DNA of 64,000 bases, from positions 1 to 64,000 of the forward strand of contig JAFLTQ010000006.1 of assembly GCA_022510385.1 (NCBI GenBank), written 5' to 3'. Below the pieces are notes generated by a model. The model was not told where the DNA came from and made no database searches. It worked only from the letters and a program-made list of their open reading frames with translations. A program made the position numbers and the translations under genes. Below are positions 45,623-54,199 of the stretch, one piece after another; within the stretch, counting starts at the first letter, position 1; each line of letters starts with the position of its first letter. The DNA comes from Muribaculaceae bacterium. Its GTDB lineage: Bacteria; Bacteroidota; Bacteroidia; Bacteroidales; Muribaculaceae.

Positions 45623-48250
45623 ATGAAACTAAACAAAACGGTTTTCAGTGTGGGAATTCTGGCTCTTGCTCTTAGTTCTTGCACAAATGAAACGCCATGG
45701 GACACAGGAACCACCGGGGAAGGAAGCATAAAACTTCATCTGAGTTCATCTGTTGACTTGGAAAGTGAAATGCCATCCGTGAGAAGTGTTTCATCAGAAA
45801 TTATACCTCCGGCAGTGGAAGATTTCCAAATAAGAATGACTAACACTTCCGGCAGTTATGTAAAATCATGGAGTTCTATCGCCGAATTTGAGAAAGAGAC
45901 TGAATTTAGAGCTGACACATATCATTTGGAAGCGTTTTATGGCCATGAGGGCTCTCAAGGCATAGTGAGGGCCGGCGATAAGGGTCATGAACATTCCTAT
46001 TTCTATGGAAAGGCAGAAAATATAAAGATCGAACCCGGAAAGTCCACCGATGTGCAGATTCAGGCATCTCTGGGTAACTCTGTGGTGATAATCGAATATT
46101 CAGATGCCTTCAAAAATTATTTCAAGGATTGGTCTACCAAACTTATCACTAAAGGTGAATCATCGTTAGATCTAGGTAATGAAGAGGGTATGTGTTATGT
46201 AGTGCCCGGCGATGTGGATGTTGTGATTGAAGCAACACAGCAAAACGGAAAAAGCGTTAAGTTGAATCCGGCAATCTTTAAAGCCGAGTCACAACATTTG
46301 TATAAGATCAAATATAACGTCTACAATGGCGAGGTAGGTCATGCAGATAAACTACAGGTTATTTTCAATGATCAGCCGGATGCCGAACATACCATTGAAA
46401 TTGAATTAACCGATGATCTTTTATCGGGCGAGGGTCCGAAAATTACAACCGAAGGTTTCATCACTGAAGACATTATTGAAACTTTGTCCGGTTCTCCATA
46501 TGAAGGAGTAGTGAAATTTCATATTGACTCGCCCGACGGATTCAGTCAGGTTTTATTGAATATAAGTTCAAAAGAATACAATGCACAATTCCTTGATGAT
46601 GGATGGGTGGATTTGTGTCAGGCAGATGCCGATAAGCAGGCTGAACTGAGCAACGCAGGAATTAAAGTGTTAGGTCTATATGGTAGTCAAGAAAGAATGG
46701 CCCTTATAGACTTGACAGAGTTTTGTCGTTATTTGCCGGAAGGAGAACACAATGTAAGTCTGATAGTGAAGGATAGAGCCAGATTGGCAGAATCGTCGTT
46801 AAAATTTGTGACTTATCCTGTGGAAATCGATATGGTTCCGGAAGCTCCCTCCGTGTTTGGAAGACGCTATGCCGATATCCGCGTGGCTTATAACGGTGCT
46901 GACCCGACCGTGGCAGGAAACAATCCGTTTTCCTTCCAGGTAAACGGTGACACCGGAATGCATGAAGCTAAAATACTTGGTATAACAAAGGCAGAGACTA
47001 CCAGGGCATTTGATAGGGTTGATTATATCTACAGGATAGAAATGGGTGAAGCTTATTTCGATGAAATACCTGTGGATATCTATTATAATTCAGGAAATAT
47101 ACCTGTGGCCACTTCAAATATCAAGATAGAATATCCGGAATATGAAGTGGGTTATGACCCGATGGCCAAGCGTGTGATGATGCGTGTGGAAAGCGTGAAT
47201 GACCCGGAAGTGGATTTTAACAAAGGAGAAATCAAAAAAGCTTTCGCCGACAGATTGAGAGTGTTCGTGGATAATGCCGAGACCACCAATCTAACAAGAA
47301 ACGAAACCACATTTGTGGTGACCGCAAAGGGTCTTGCGGGCGGAGATACATTCAAAGTTAAGACCAGTCTTGCCGTTAATCCGGAAAACTATCCTTATTC
47401 AGAGGAGAAAACCTTAACTTATGAACCGGAATTGCCTGTGCCCAATGGAGACTTTTCGCAGACGGATCCTAAAAGAAGCATTTATATCAATCCAATCGAT
47501 GTGGGCGGGAAATATTGGGTCAGAGTTTTTGTTAGATCGGATCAGCAAATAACGTCAAGTATAGAAAGAGATGTACCCCTATACTGGGCTACATTAAATG
47601 ATTTGACATGTTTTGAGGGTTCCAAGAGAATGAATTCATGGTATCAAGAACCGTCAGCATTCATTGAGGGTAATGAAGTAGTGATCCGTTCGGTAGGATA
47701 TAATCATGATGGCAAGGAAATCCCGGAATCTGGAAGAGCAGCAAACACGACATATTATTGTGAAAATTATCCATCCGAAGAAGAACTTGAGAAATCAATT
47801 GGAGAACTATTTCTTGGGACTTATTCTTATAATGGAACTCCAAGCAGGAAAGAAGGAATAGAATTCAACAGCCGACCCTCGATTTTTACTTTTAATTATT
47901 CTTATTCTTCAATAAATAATGAGAAAGGAGTGGTTATACTAAGTCTATTTGATTCTGAAGACTTGATTATTTTCTCCACAACTCAAGAGATAGAAAATGG
48001 CAACGACGAGGGAAAAATAATGATTCCGGATTATGCATTTAACCGGAAAGTTGCTAAACTGGAAATAGGTTTTAAATCCGCAAATGTATCCGGTTCTCCC
48101 GCCATTATTATACCGACTGGAAATGATTTGGATGAAGGCTTCTCGGCAACGACTTATTTGGCTAACCGTCAAAAAGGAGCAAATGATTATCATGCTTTCG
48201 CTAAGGGCTCTGAATTAAGAGTTTCGAATCTAAAGTTTCAATATGATTAA
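45623..48250 (+). CDS. DUF4493 lipoprotein, large, fimbrillin-like N terminus
   Basis: An 875-residue surface lipoprotein, first gene of the six-gene exported locus. Lipobox LALSSC puts Cys at residue 20. A strand-like GSIKLHLSSSVDL follows, then SVR|S with Arg at 54. The N-terminal beta domain (about 60-270) has the pilin-like pattern FRADTYHLEAFYGHEG and QHLYKIKYNVYNG. A second module shared with the next two proteins (about 275-400) ends MALIDLTEFCRYLPEGEHN. Ig-like and Fn3-like regions follow, and a C-terminal jelly-roll-like region starts VPNGDFSQ near 612. The DUF4493 family label is from recognition; function is unknown. Confidence 0.78.
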   Translation: MKLNKTVFSVGILALALSSCTNETPWDTGTTGEGSIKLHLSSSVDLESEMPSVRSVSSEIIPPAVEDFQIRMTNTSGSYVKSWSSIAEFEKETEFRADTYHLEAFYGHEGSQGIVRAGDKGHEHSYFYGKAENIKIEPGKSTDVQIQASLGNSVVIIEYSDAFKNYFKDWSTKLITKGESSLDLGNEEGMCYVVPGDVDVVIEATQQNGKSVKLNPAIFKAESQHLYKIKYNVYNGEVGHADKLQVIFNDQPDAEHTIEIELTDDLLSGEGPKITTEGFITEDIIETLSGSPYEGVVKFHIDSPDGFSQVLLNISSKEYNAQFLDDGWVDLCQADADKQAELSNAGIKVLGLYGSQERMALIDLTEFCRYLPEGEHNVSLIVKDRARLAESSLKFVTYPVEIDMVPEAPSVFGRRYADIRVAYNGADPTVAGNNPFSFQVNGDTGMHEAKILGITKAETTRAFDRVDYIYRIEMGEAYFDEIPVDIYYNSGNIPVATSNIKIEYPEYEVGYDPMAKRVMMRVESVNDPEVDFNKGEIKKAFADRLRVFVDNAETTNLTRNETTFVVTAKGLAGGDTFKVKTSLAVNPENYPYSEEKTLTYEPELPVPNGDFSQTDPKRSIYINPIDVGGKYWVRVFVRSDQQITSSIERDVPLYWATLNDLTCFEGSKRMNSWYQEPSAFIEGNEVVIRSVGYNHDGKEIPESGRAANTTYYCENYPSEEELEKSIGELFLGTYSYNGTPSRKEGIEFNSRPSIFTFNYSYSSINNEKGVVILSLFDSEDLIIFSTTQEIENGNDEGKIMIPDYAFNRKVAKLEIGFKSANVSGSPAIIIPTGNDLDEGFSATTYLANRQKGANDYHAFAKGSELRVSNLKFQYD

Positions 48251-48272
48251 TTAAGAAGATACCAATTAGGTT

Positions 48273-49598
48273 ATGAAAACAATATATACCATTGCTTTAG
48301 GTTTTTTATTATCATTGGGCTTTCTCTCTTGTAACAAGGAAAAACCTTTCGAGGGAGAGTCAACCGAAGGAACAGGAAGATTCCTTACTTCAGCAATCAA
48401 TGTGGAAGTAAAGGCAGAGGAAGCTGTGACCCGAACTGCAGGGGTGCCGACACCCGATGAGTTCACCGTGGCATTCTGTAAAAAAGAAACCCTCAATGAG
48501 GCCCTCTATCAATACAATTACAAGGAAATGCCGGAAGTGGTGACACTTCCTGTTGGAGAATATATCGTTAAAGCTTTCTATGGAAATGATAATATAGTGG
48601 CAGCTTTCGATGCTCCGGCCTATTACGGTGAGTCCGAAATCCTCAAAGTGGAAAACGGGAAAGTGATAGATGTGGTTAATCCCATTGTCTGCACACTATA
48701 TAATGTGAGGGTAGCTGTTTATTTCGATCAAGCACTCAAAGAAGTGATGGGTGAGGATGTAAAAGTGGCCGTTAAGGTTGGAGAAAGCGGGGCACTTGAT
48801 TTCACCTCCGGGACTGAGTCAGACGGTTTCTTCAAATATGATGAAGACAGCAGCACTCTGTCGGCAGTATTCACGGGTACAGTTAACGGAGCTTACCTTA
48901 CAGAAACCAAGACCTATGACAAGATAAAACGAGGAACATACTATAAGCTCACATTCAAGCTTCATGGAGTGGAGACAGGAGCAGAGGAACCGGGCAGCAG
49001 CAGCGGCTCTTTGAAAATCGACGCAACGGTGACCTTCCACGATCAATCAGGCAACGGAGGATTGAACGTGGACCCTGACAGCGAGGAATATCTGGAAGAT
49101 GACCGTTATCCCGGCAACGGAGATACGGAAGATCCCGGAGAGCAACCGGGCCAACCCGTAGATCCCGACAATAAAACCCTCCCTTGGATGGAATCCGATG
49201 ACGTGGATATCAACACTGTGACAGATATTTCTGATTGGGAGGAAGGTAAAAGTTTGGCCGTGAAGATCCTTTCACCCTCTCTTCTTACAAAGTTTGTCTG
49301 CATAATAGATTCCTCCACCCTCACTCCTAAGGAATTGGAAAGTGTTAATCTAAAATCCGAACTGGATTTGATTAACGATACGGATTTATTCGACAATTTA
49401 GGTGGTTTGGGTTTCCCGGTGGGGGAGGATATCACTAATCCCAAGACTCAGGATGAAGATGGCAACTACATCATTGTATTCGATATCACAAAGTTTGTGA
49501 CAATGCTTAATGCATTGGGAGAAGGAACTCATAATTTCATTTTCAACCTTGAAAATGAAGCGGGCGAAAAAGTTTGTACCTTAAAACTTAAAAGCTGA
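48273..49598 (+). CDS. DUF4493 lipoprotein, short, fimbrillin-like N terminus
   Basis: A 441-residue lipoprotein. Cys is residue 20 in LGFLSCNKEK, followed by a TEG motif, a strand segment (FLTSAINVEVKAEE) and VTR|T with Arg at 54. The N-terminal domain contains LPVGEYIVKAFYGNDNIVAA and a second half ending GTYYKLTFKLHG and SLKIDATVTFHD, as in two-domain fimbrillins. An acidic Pro/Gly linker (about 275-300; GNGDTEDPGEQPGQPVDPD) leads to the module shared with its neighbours (about 310-441), which ends the protein. There is no PCMD domain. It starts 22 bases after the first gene. Confidence 0.78.
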   Translation: MKTIYTIALGFLLSLGFLSCNKEKPFEGESTEGTGRFLTSAINVEVKAEEAVTRTAGVPTPDEFTVAFCKKETLNEALYQYNYKEMPEVVTLPVGEYIVKAFYGNDNIVAAFDAPAYYGESEILKVENGKVIDVVNPIVCTLYNVRVAVYFDQALKEVMGEDVKVAVKVGESGALDFTSGTESDGFFKYDEDSSTLSAVFTGTVNGAYLTETKTYDKIKRGTYYKLTFKLHGVETGAEEPGSSSGSLKIDATVTFHDQSGNGGLNVDPDSEEYLEDDRYPGNGDTEDPGEQPGQPVDPDNKTLPWMESDDVDINTVTDISDWEEGKSLAVKILSPSLLTKFVCIIDSSTLTPKELESVNLKSELDLINDTDLFDNLGGLGFPVGEDITNPKTQDEDGNYIIVFDITKFVTMLNALGEGTHNFIFNLENEAGEKVCTLKLKS

Positions 49599-49609
49599 CA
49601 ACTAAGACT

Positions 49610-51823
49610 ATGGTAAGAAATAAAAATATAATTCTGAAAGGAATTATGGCTGTTTCGATAGTTGCAGCTCTTGGTTCCTGTGCGGTCGAGGAGCCATTTA
49701 ATAGTGACACCGAAGGTCAAGCTCTGGTGAAAATGAATTTATTGGTGAATTCCGAATTGACCAGGGCAGACTATAATCCGGCTGAAGACTGCCGACTCTA
49801 TATTTCCAACGATAAGGGAGTGCTTTTTAAATGGCAAGGTCTTCAAAACATACCTTCTCAAGGAGTCTATCTGCGCTATGGAGATTATCTTGCCCAAGCA
49901 TGGGCAGGAGATTCCATTCCCGCCTCGTTTGATACCAAATATTATAAGGGTGAAACTAATTTCACAGTTTCATCAAATCAGATAGCCACTCAGGTGACAG
50001 TGGTGTGTAAGATATCTAATGTAGTGGTGTCGGTGGATGCCTCTGATTTAGGGGAGGAAGTTGTGAAGACAGCTACCGTGGATGTGGAATCGTCCACCGG
50101 CAATTTGACGTTTGAAAATGCCACATTCTCACAGAAGGGTTATTTCATGCGAAATTACAACAAAGAGACTGAGTCATATGACGATGGATTGAAGTATACA
50201 TTAAAACTTACAGACATTGACGGAAAGGAAGTCATAAAGACCGGAAATATTGCTAACATACTCCCGGCACATGAATACTGTATTGTCTTGAAGCAGGATA
50301 AGGCCGAAGAGAACATTGGAGGTGCAGCAATCAAAATCGAGATAAGAGACTGGGAAGTGGAAGTAGATGATGAGTATATTATCCATGGTAAACCTGAATT
50401 CTCATATGAGAACAATAATCCCACGATTGATAAGCAAATATATGGGAAAAACGGGGAGTTTACCGACCAGACACTATTTATAGGAGCTTACAACGATTTC
50501 AAATCTGTGAAGATCACCACTGAAGATGAAACCGTGAAGAATTCTTTAGGCGGATATGGAGAAATTGATCTCCTTAATTCTTCTGATTTAGTAAAAAATA
50601 CTTTAAAAGAAAAAGGCTTTACAATCGAAGACGGATACACAGGCCGCTTCAGGCAATTCCGTATACATCTTTCATCGGGATGGTTGTCGAGTTTACCTGA
50701 TTCCGAAACCCAATATGTCTTGGATGTAACTGCCATGGACACAAGAGGGATGTCAAATTCCATGAAGATAAGAATTGCCAATAACGAAAAGGCGATGGAT
50801 GCTCCCTTTGCAATTGATGAAGATTATTGGAAAAAGAATCTGTTGGCCATACGTGCCTATTCTGCAGAATTGAAAATCAATCAGTATGAAGCCGTGAATG
50901 ATGTGGTGGTTCAATATCATGCGGAGGGAGAAACCGGGTGGAAATCCATTTCTTTAGGAAATAAGGCTACCGAAAGTTACACATATAAATTGACGGGTCT
51001 TGCCCAGAACACCGGTTATGAATGTAGGATTGTAGGCGGAACCCTTTCCGGTGATGTTTACCAATATGAATCGGAACCGGTGTCTTTCAAGACTGAAGAA
51101 GTGTTTGAAATACCAAATGCATCAATGGAGAATTGGTGGTTGAACGGTAAAGTGTGGATGCCAAACCAAGATTCCTATAACCAATACTGGGATTCCGGCA
51201 ATCATGGATCACAAACCCTTAGTGTAACTTTGACAAGTCAGTTCAAGGAATTCTATCATTCAAATGGTTCTTGTGCTAAACTTGAAAGTAAATTTGTCGC
51301 AGTTATTGGTACCTTAGGTAAATTAGGCTCCGGTAATATCTTTATAGGTAAATACGCCGGCACTGAGGGAACCAACGGAAAGATAGATTTCGGCAAAGAA
51401 TATAATGCCACCCATCCAAGCAAAGTGAAGGTATGGGTTAACTATCGCCCCGCAAAAGCGGTAAGTGGTAAAGGTTCTGACAATAAATATATTCCGGCTG
51501 GAGAGTTTGATAAGGGACAAATCTATATCGCGCTATCCGACCAAATTAAGAGTGTGAATACCGGAAACGAATCCACATTGGTGACGGAAGAAAAGGCACC
51601 CGAACTCTTCCTGGCTTACGGTCAGCAAACGTTTGAATCGGATTACGGAGAAGATGGCCAGCTTTTGGAAGTGGAAATTCCTTTCACGTATTTTGATAAG
51701 GCCAAAACCACTCCTACTAAATATTTGATCATAGTTTGTTGTGCATCCAAATATGGAGACTATTTCTCCGGAGGGGATGGTTCAGTGATGTATGTCGATG
51801 ATTTTGAGCTGATTTATGAATAA
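49610..51823 (+). CDS. DUF4493-PCMD lipoprotein
   Basis: A 737-residue lipoprotein. Cys is at residue 24 (AALGSC), then a TEG motif, strand ALVKMNLLVNSEL and TR|A with Arg at 52. The N-terminal pilin-like domain includes VYLRYGDYLAQAWAGD and HEYCIVLKQDKAE, with EIRDWEVEVDDEY. The shared module lies at about 285-385 and an Fn3-like segment at about 395-495. A C-terminal PCMD (putative carbohydrate metabolism domain, about 499-737) has IPNASMENWWLNGKVWMP, NQYWDSGNHGSQTL and YVDDFELIYE. It lies 11 bases after the second gene. This is the most complete member of the trio. Confidence 0.8.
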   Translation: MVRNKNIILKGIMAVSIVAALGSCAVEEPFNSDTEGQALVKMNLLVNSELTRADYNPAEDCRLYISNDKGVLFKWQGLQNIPSQGVYLRYGDYLAQAWAGDSIPASFDTKYYKGETNFTVSSNQIATQVTVVCKISNVVVSVDASDLGEEVVKTATVDVESSTGNLTFENATFSQKGYFMRNYNKETESYDDGLKYTLKLTDIDGKEVIKTGNIANILPAHEYCIVLKQDKAEENIGGAAIKIEIRDWEVEVDDEYIIHGKPEFSYENNNPTIDKQIYGKNGEFTDQTLFIGAYNDFKSVKITTEDETVKNSLGGYGEIDLLNSSDLVKNTLKEKGFTIEDGYTGRFRQFRIHLSSGWLSSLPDSETQYVLDVTAMDTRGMSNSMKIRIANNEKAMDAPFAIDEDYWKKNLLAIRAYSAELKINQYEAVNDVVVQYHAEGETGWKSISLGNKATESYTYKLTGLAQNTGYECRIVGGTLSGDVYQYESEPVSFKTEEVFEIPNASMENWWLNGKVWMPNQDSYNQYWDSGNHGSQTLSVTLTSQFKEFYHSNGSCAKLESKFVAVIGTLGKLGSGNIFIGKYAGTEGTNGKIDFGKEYNATHPSKVKVWVNYRPAKAVSGKGSDNKYIPAGEFDKGQIYIALSDQIKSVNTGNESTLVTEEKAPELFLAYGQQTFESDYGEDGQLLEVEIPFTYFDKAKTTPTKYLIIVCCASKYGDYFSGGDGSVMYVDDFELIYE

Positions 51824-51832
51824 GTGATTACT

Positions 51833-51864
51833 GAGTCGATTCTTATTGCTATAGGAATCGACTC
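51833..51864 (+). terminator. 3' hairpin after DUF4493-PCMD gene
   Basis: GAGTCGATTC pairs perfectly with GAATCGACTC around a 12-base loop, immediately after the gene at 49610-51823. No T-run follows (TAAATAATAG), so it is more likely an mRNA-stabilising or attenuating hairpin than a full terminator. It could set different dosage for the lipoproteins and the barrel proteins. Confidence 0.5.
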
Positions 51865-51905
51865 TAAATAATAGTCATATCTAACTAAATTCTAAAAGAA
51901 ACCCG

Positions 51906-53027
51906 ATGAAGGGCTTGAAATATATTTTGATTGTAGTAGTAGGGATGGCTTGGGCCCCGACCCGGGCCGAATCCAATCCGGAAGCGGATCCCGACTACAG
52001 GTATATTGTGAGGAAGAAGATTGATACATCCTTACAGCAAAAGAAGGATTCGATATCCGACATGATGTTTGAGAATCCTCCGCGCATTATGGATGTGCCA
52101 AATAAGGCTGAAAAGAAGGATTCGATATCCGACATGATGTTTGAGAATCCTCCTCGCATTATGGATGTGCCAAATAAGACTGAAAGGAAGGATTCGATAT
52201 CCGACATGATGTTTGAGAATCCTCCTCTTATTATGCCTGTTCCCGTCACAAATAAGGAAAATGTAATAGAAGCGCCCGAAGCACAGGAATGTAATCTCCC
52301 GGTAGTAAATAGGCCGGATACCGTGTATGTGGAAGCAAAACCGCAGTCTCATGAAATTGAAGAATTCCAGAGGGATATAGAGTCGGTTGTCTTTATTCCC
52401 AAAGGGTGCTGGATTTTTGGTCTTTCGGTGTCATACACTCAATCTTCGCAAGATAAATACCAGTTCCTGATTTTAGAAGGGATATCAGGAGACACCTACA
52501 GTTTCAAGGTTTCTCCGATGGCAATGTTTACTGTGAAAGCTGATTTAGGTTTGGGAGCACGATTCGCATACGCGAGAAATCTGACAAAGGTGGCTAACGC
52601 TGATATTGTTCTTGATGCGGAAACCGACTATTCATTCGACCATCTATATCGCCTGTCTCATAATTATTATGGGACAATTTTAATGAGGAACTATTTCTCA
52701 ATAGGTAAAAGCAAAAGATTTGGATTTTTCAATGAAGTCGGTTTGCAACTTGGAGGAGGTCAGAGTAAACTTACCACAGGAGTAGGAGAAGATTTGACCG
52801 GTACCTACGAGCACAATTTTTCTCTGAATGTGGGTTTGACGCCCGGTATCTGCATCTTTTTGAATAATTATTCCGCCTTGGAGGTCAACGTGGGGTTATT
52901 GGGGTTCAATTACAATAAGACAAAGGCGGTGAAAGACCAGATTTATGTATCCAACCGGAACTACCAGTCGGCTAATTTCCGGATAAATCTGTTTTCGATT
53001 ACTTTTGGAGCAACCTTTTATATATGA
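51906..53027 (+). CDS. Outer-membrane barrel protein with tandem repeats
   Basis: A 373-residue exported protein. The signal peptide is about 1-20 (IVVVGMAWAPTRA). The periplasmic N-terminal region (about 22-155) contains three near-identical 24-residue repeats (about 46-117; KKDSISDMMFENPPRIMDVP). From about 160 an 8-10-strand-like barrel follows, starting FIPKGCWIFGLSVSYTQSS and ending FSITFGATFYI. It is a paralogue of the next gene over the barrel region. The last bases overlap the next start (ATGA-type). A role as anchor or secretion channel for the neighbouring lipoproteins is inference. Confidence 0.72.
   Translation: MKGLKYILIVVVGMAWAPTRAESNPEADPDYRYIVRKKIDTSLQQKKDSISDMMFENPPRIMDVPNKAEKKDSISDMMFENPPRIMDVPNKTERKDSISDMMFENPPLIMPVPVTNKENVIEAPEAQECNLPVVNRPDTVYVEAKPQSHEIEEFQRDIESVVFIPKGCWIFGLSVSYTQSSQDKYQFLILEGISGDTYSFKVSPMAMFTVKADLGLGARFAYARNLTKVANADIVLDAETDYSFDHLYRLSHNYYGTILMRNYFSIGKSKRFGFFNEVGLQLGGGQSKLTTGVGEDLTGTYEHNFSLNVGLTPGICIFLNNYSALEVNVGLLGFNYNKTKAVKDQIYVSNRNYQSANFRINLFSITFGATFYI
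52041..52256 (+). repeat. Three tandem 72-bp in-frame repeats
   Basis: Three consecutive 72-base units (starting 52041, 52113 and 52185), nearly identical in DNA, encode KKDSISDMMFENPPRIMDVP plus four residues. The third copy diverges at its end. Being a multiple of three, the copy number can change without a frameshift. Confidence 0.92.
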
Positions 53028-54160
53028 TAGTCGCCATGAGGAAAAAGATAATAACAACAGTATCCCTCCTGGTGACCATCTTTATGGGAATGGCCCAAGA
53101 GATTCAAAGAGATAGGGCCGATCAGGAAATAGAATTTGGGAAAGAGAAGATATTACGTAGCGATACCATATATCGGAGCGATACTGTCTGTGTGAGGGAG
53201 GTGATAACAAGAACAGATGTTATCAACCGTACGGAACAGATAGTAAGATATTATGACAGCAAATTGCCGGCAGACACATTGTCAGAAAACAGATTGCTGT
53301 CTGAACCGGTGAGCCGCCCGGGTGGCAGCTATGTGTGGGTGCCTGACTCTATGGAAGGGAAAGTAGAGAAAGTGCTTCATGGGGCACCCCTTGAGGTTAT
53401 AACTACACTCTATGATGGGATTGATCTTAATGAAAAGGTTATATTTAGGGGTGACACCATCAATATGATCTTGAAAGATCGTAATTTAGGTAGATATGAC
53501 CGCGGCCTTTTTAACTTTTTGTTTATTCCAAAGGGGATATGGCAGGTTGGATTGACAGCCTCCTACGGAGAATTCTCAACAGCAAATCTCCAGATTCTTG
53601 ATTTAGTCTCTGATGTAGATTTCAGGGGTAAACTGTGGTCAATCAGGCCCTACTTCCAATATTTCTTAAAAAGTAATATATCTGTAGGTCTCCGATTGGG
53701 CTACACTGAGGGTAAGGCCAGCATCGGAGCATTCAACGTAGATATCGATGAGGATATGAGTTTCAACCTCCATGATATTCTCTATAAAAGTAACAGTTAT
53801 TCAGCTGCGGTGACTTTCTCACAATATCTCGGAATAGCACGCAAGGGAAGATTCGGAGTGTTTAATGAGGTCGAGCTGGCATTGTCGGGAGGAAATTCAG
53901 ATTTCCATCGTCCTTTCAATGGTGAATTGCGGAAAACGCATACCGACACTTTCCAGGCAGCATTGAATTTCTCGCCGGGAGTCTGTGTCTTTGTGCTCGA
54001 CCAAGTGTCGTTTAACGTATCGCTTGGAGTTTTCGGTTTGAATGTGAAACATGAGAAACAGAAAGTGGATGGCGAAGAATTGGGATGGCGCACAACTTCG
54101 GGAGCCAATTTCCGATTCAATATCTTTAATATCAATTTCGGTATAGCCGTAAATATCTGA
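53024..54160 (+). CDS. Outer-membrane barrel protein, paralogue of previous
   Basis: A 378-residue exported protein. The ATG at 53024 overlaps the previous gene by four bases; an ATG at 53036 (MRKKIITTVSLLVTIFMGMAQ) gives a cleaner signal peptide and may be the true start. The periplasmic N-terminal region (about 25-165) is rich in SDTIY/SDTVC-type repeats. The barrel part starts FIPKGIWQVGLTASYGEFS and ends FNIFNINFGIAVNI, matching the previous protein position by position. It has no 24-residue repeats. Function unknown. Confidence 0.72.
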   Translation: MIVAMRKKIITTVSLLVTIFMGMAQEIQRDRADQEIEFGKEKILRSDTIYRSDTVCVREVITRTDVINRTEQIVRYYDSKLPADTLSENRLLSEPVSRPGGSYVWVPDSMEGKVEKVLHGAPLEVITTLYDGIDLNEKVIFRGDTINMILKDRNLGRYDRGLFNFLFIPKGIWQVGLTASYGEFSTANLQILDLVSDVDFRGKLWSIRPYFQYFLKSNISVGLRLGYTEGKASIGAFNVDIDEDMSFNLHDILYKSNSYSAAVTFSQYLGIARKGRFGVFNEVELALSGGNSDFHRPFNGELRKTHTDTFQAALNFSPGVCVFVLDQVSFNVSLGVFGLNVKHEKQKVDGEELGWRTTSGANFRFNIFNINFGIAVNI

Positions 54161-54199
54161 TTAAAAGAGGAGTTCTCCGCTTAATAAAAAAAGGGAAAG

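Noticed and set aside
52041-52256. Possible CRISPR array
   Set aside because: The units are contiguous 72-base in-frame coding repeats without spacers.
51995-52352. Two - strand frames with repeated segments
   Set aside because: They are antisense shadows of the 72-bp repeats in the barrel gene.
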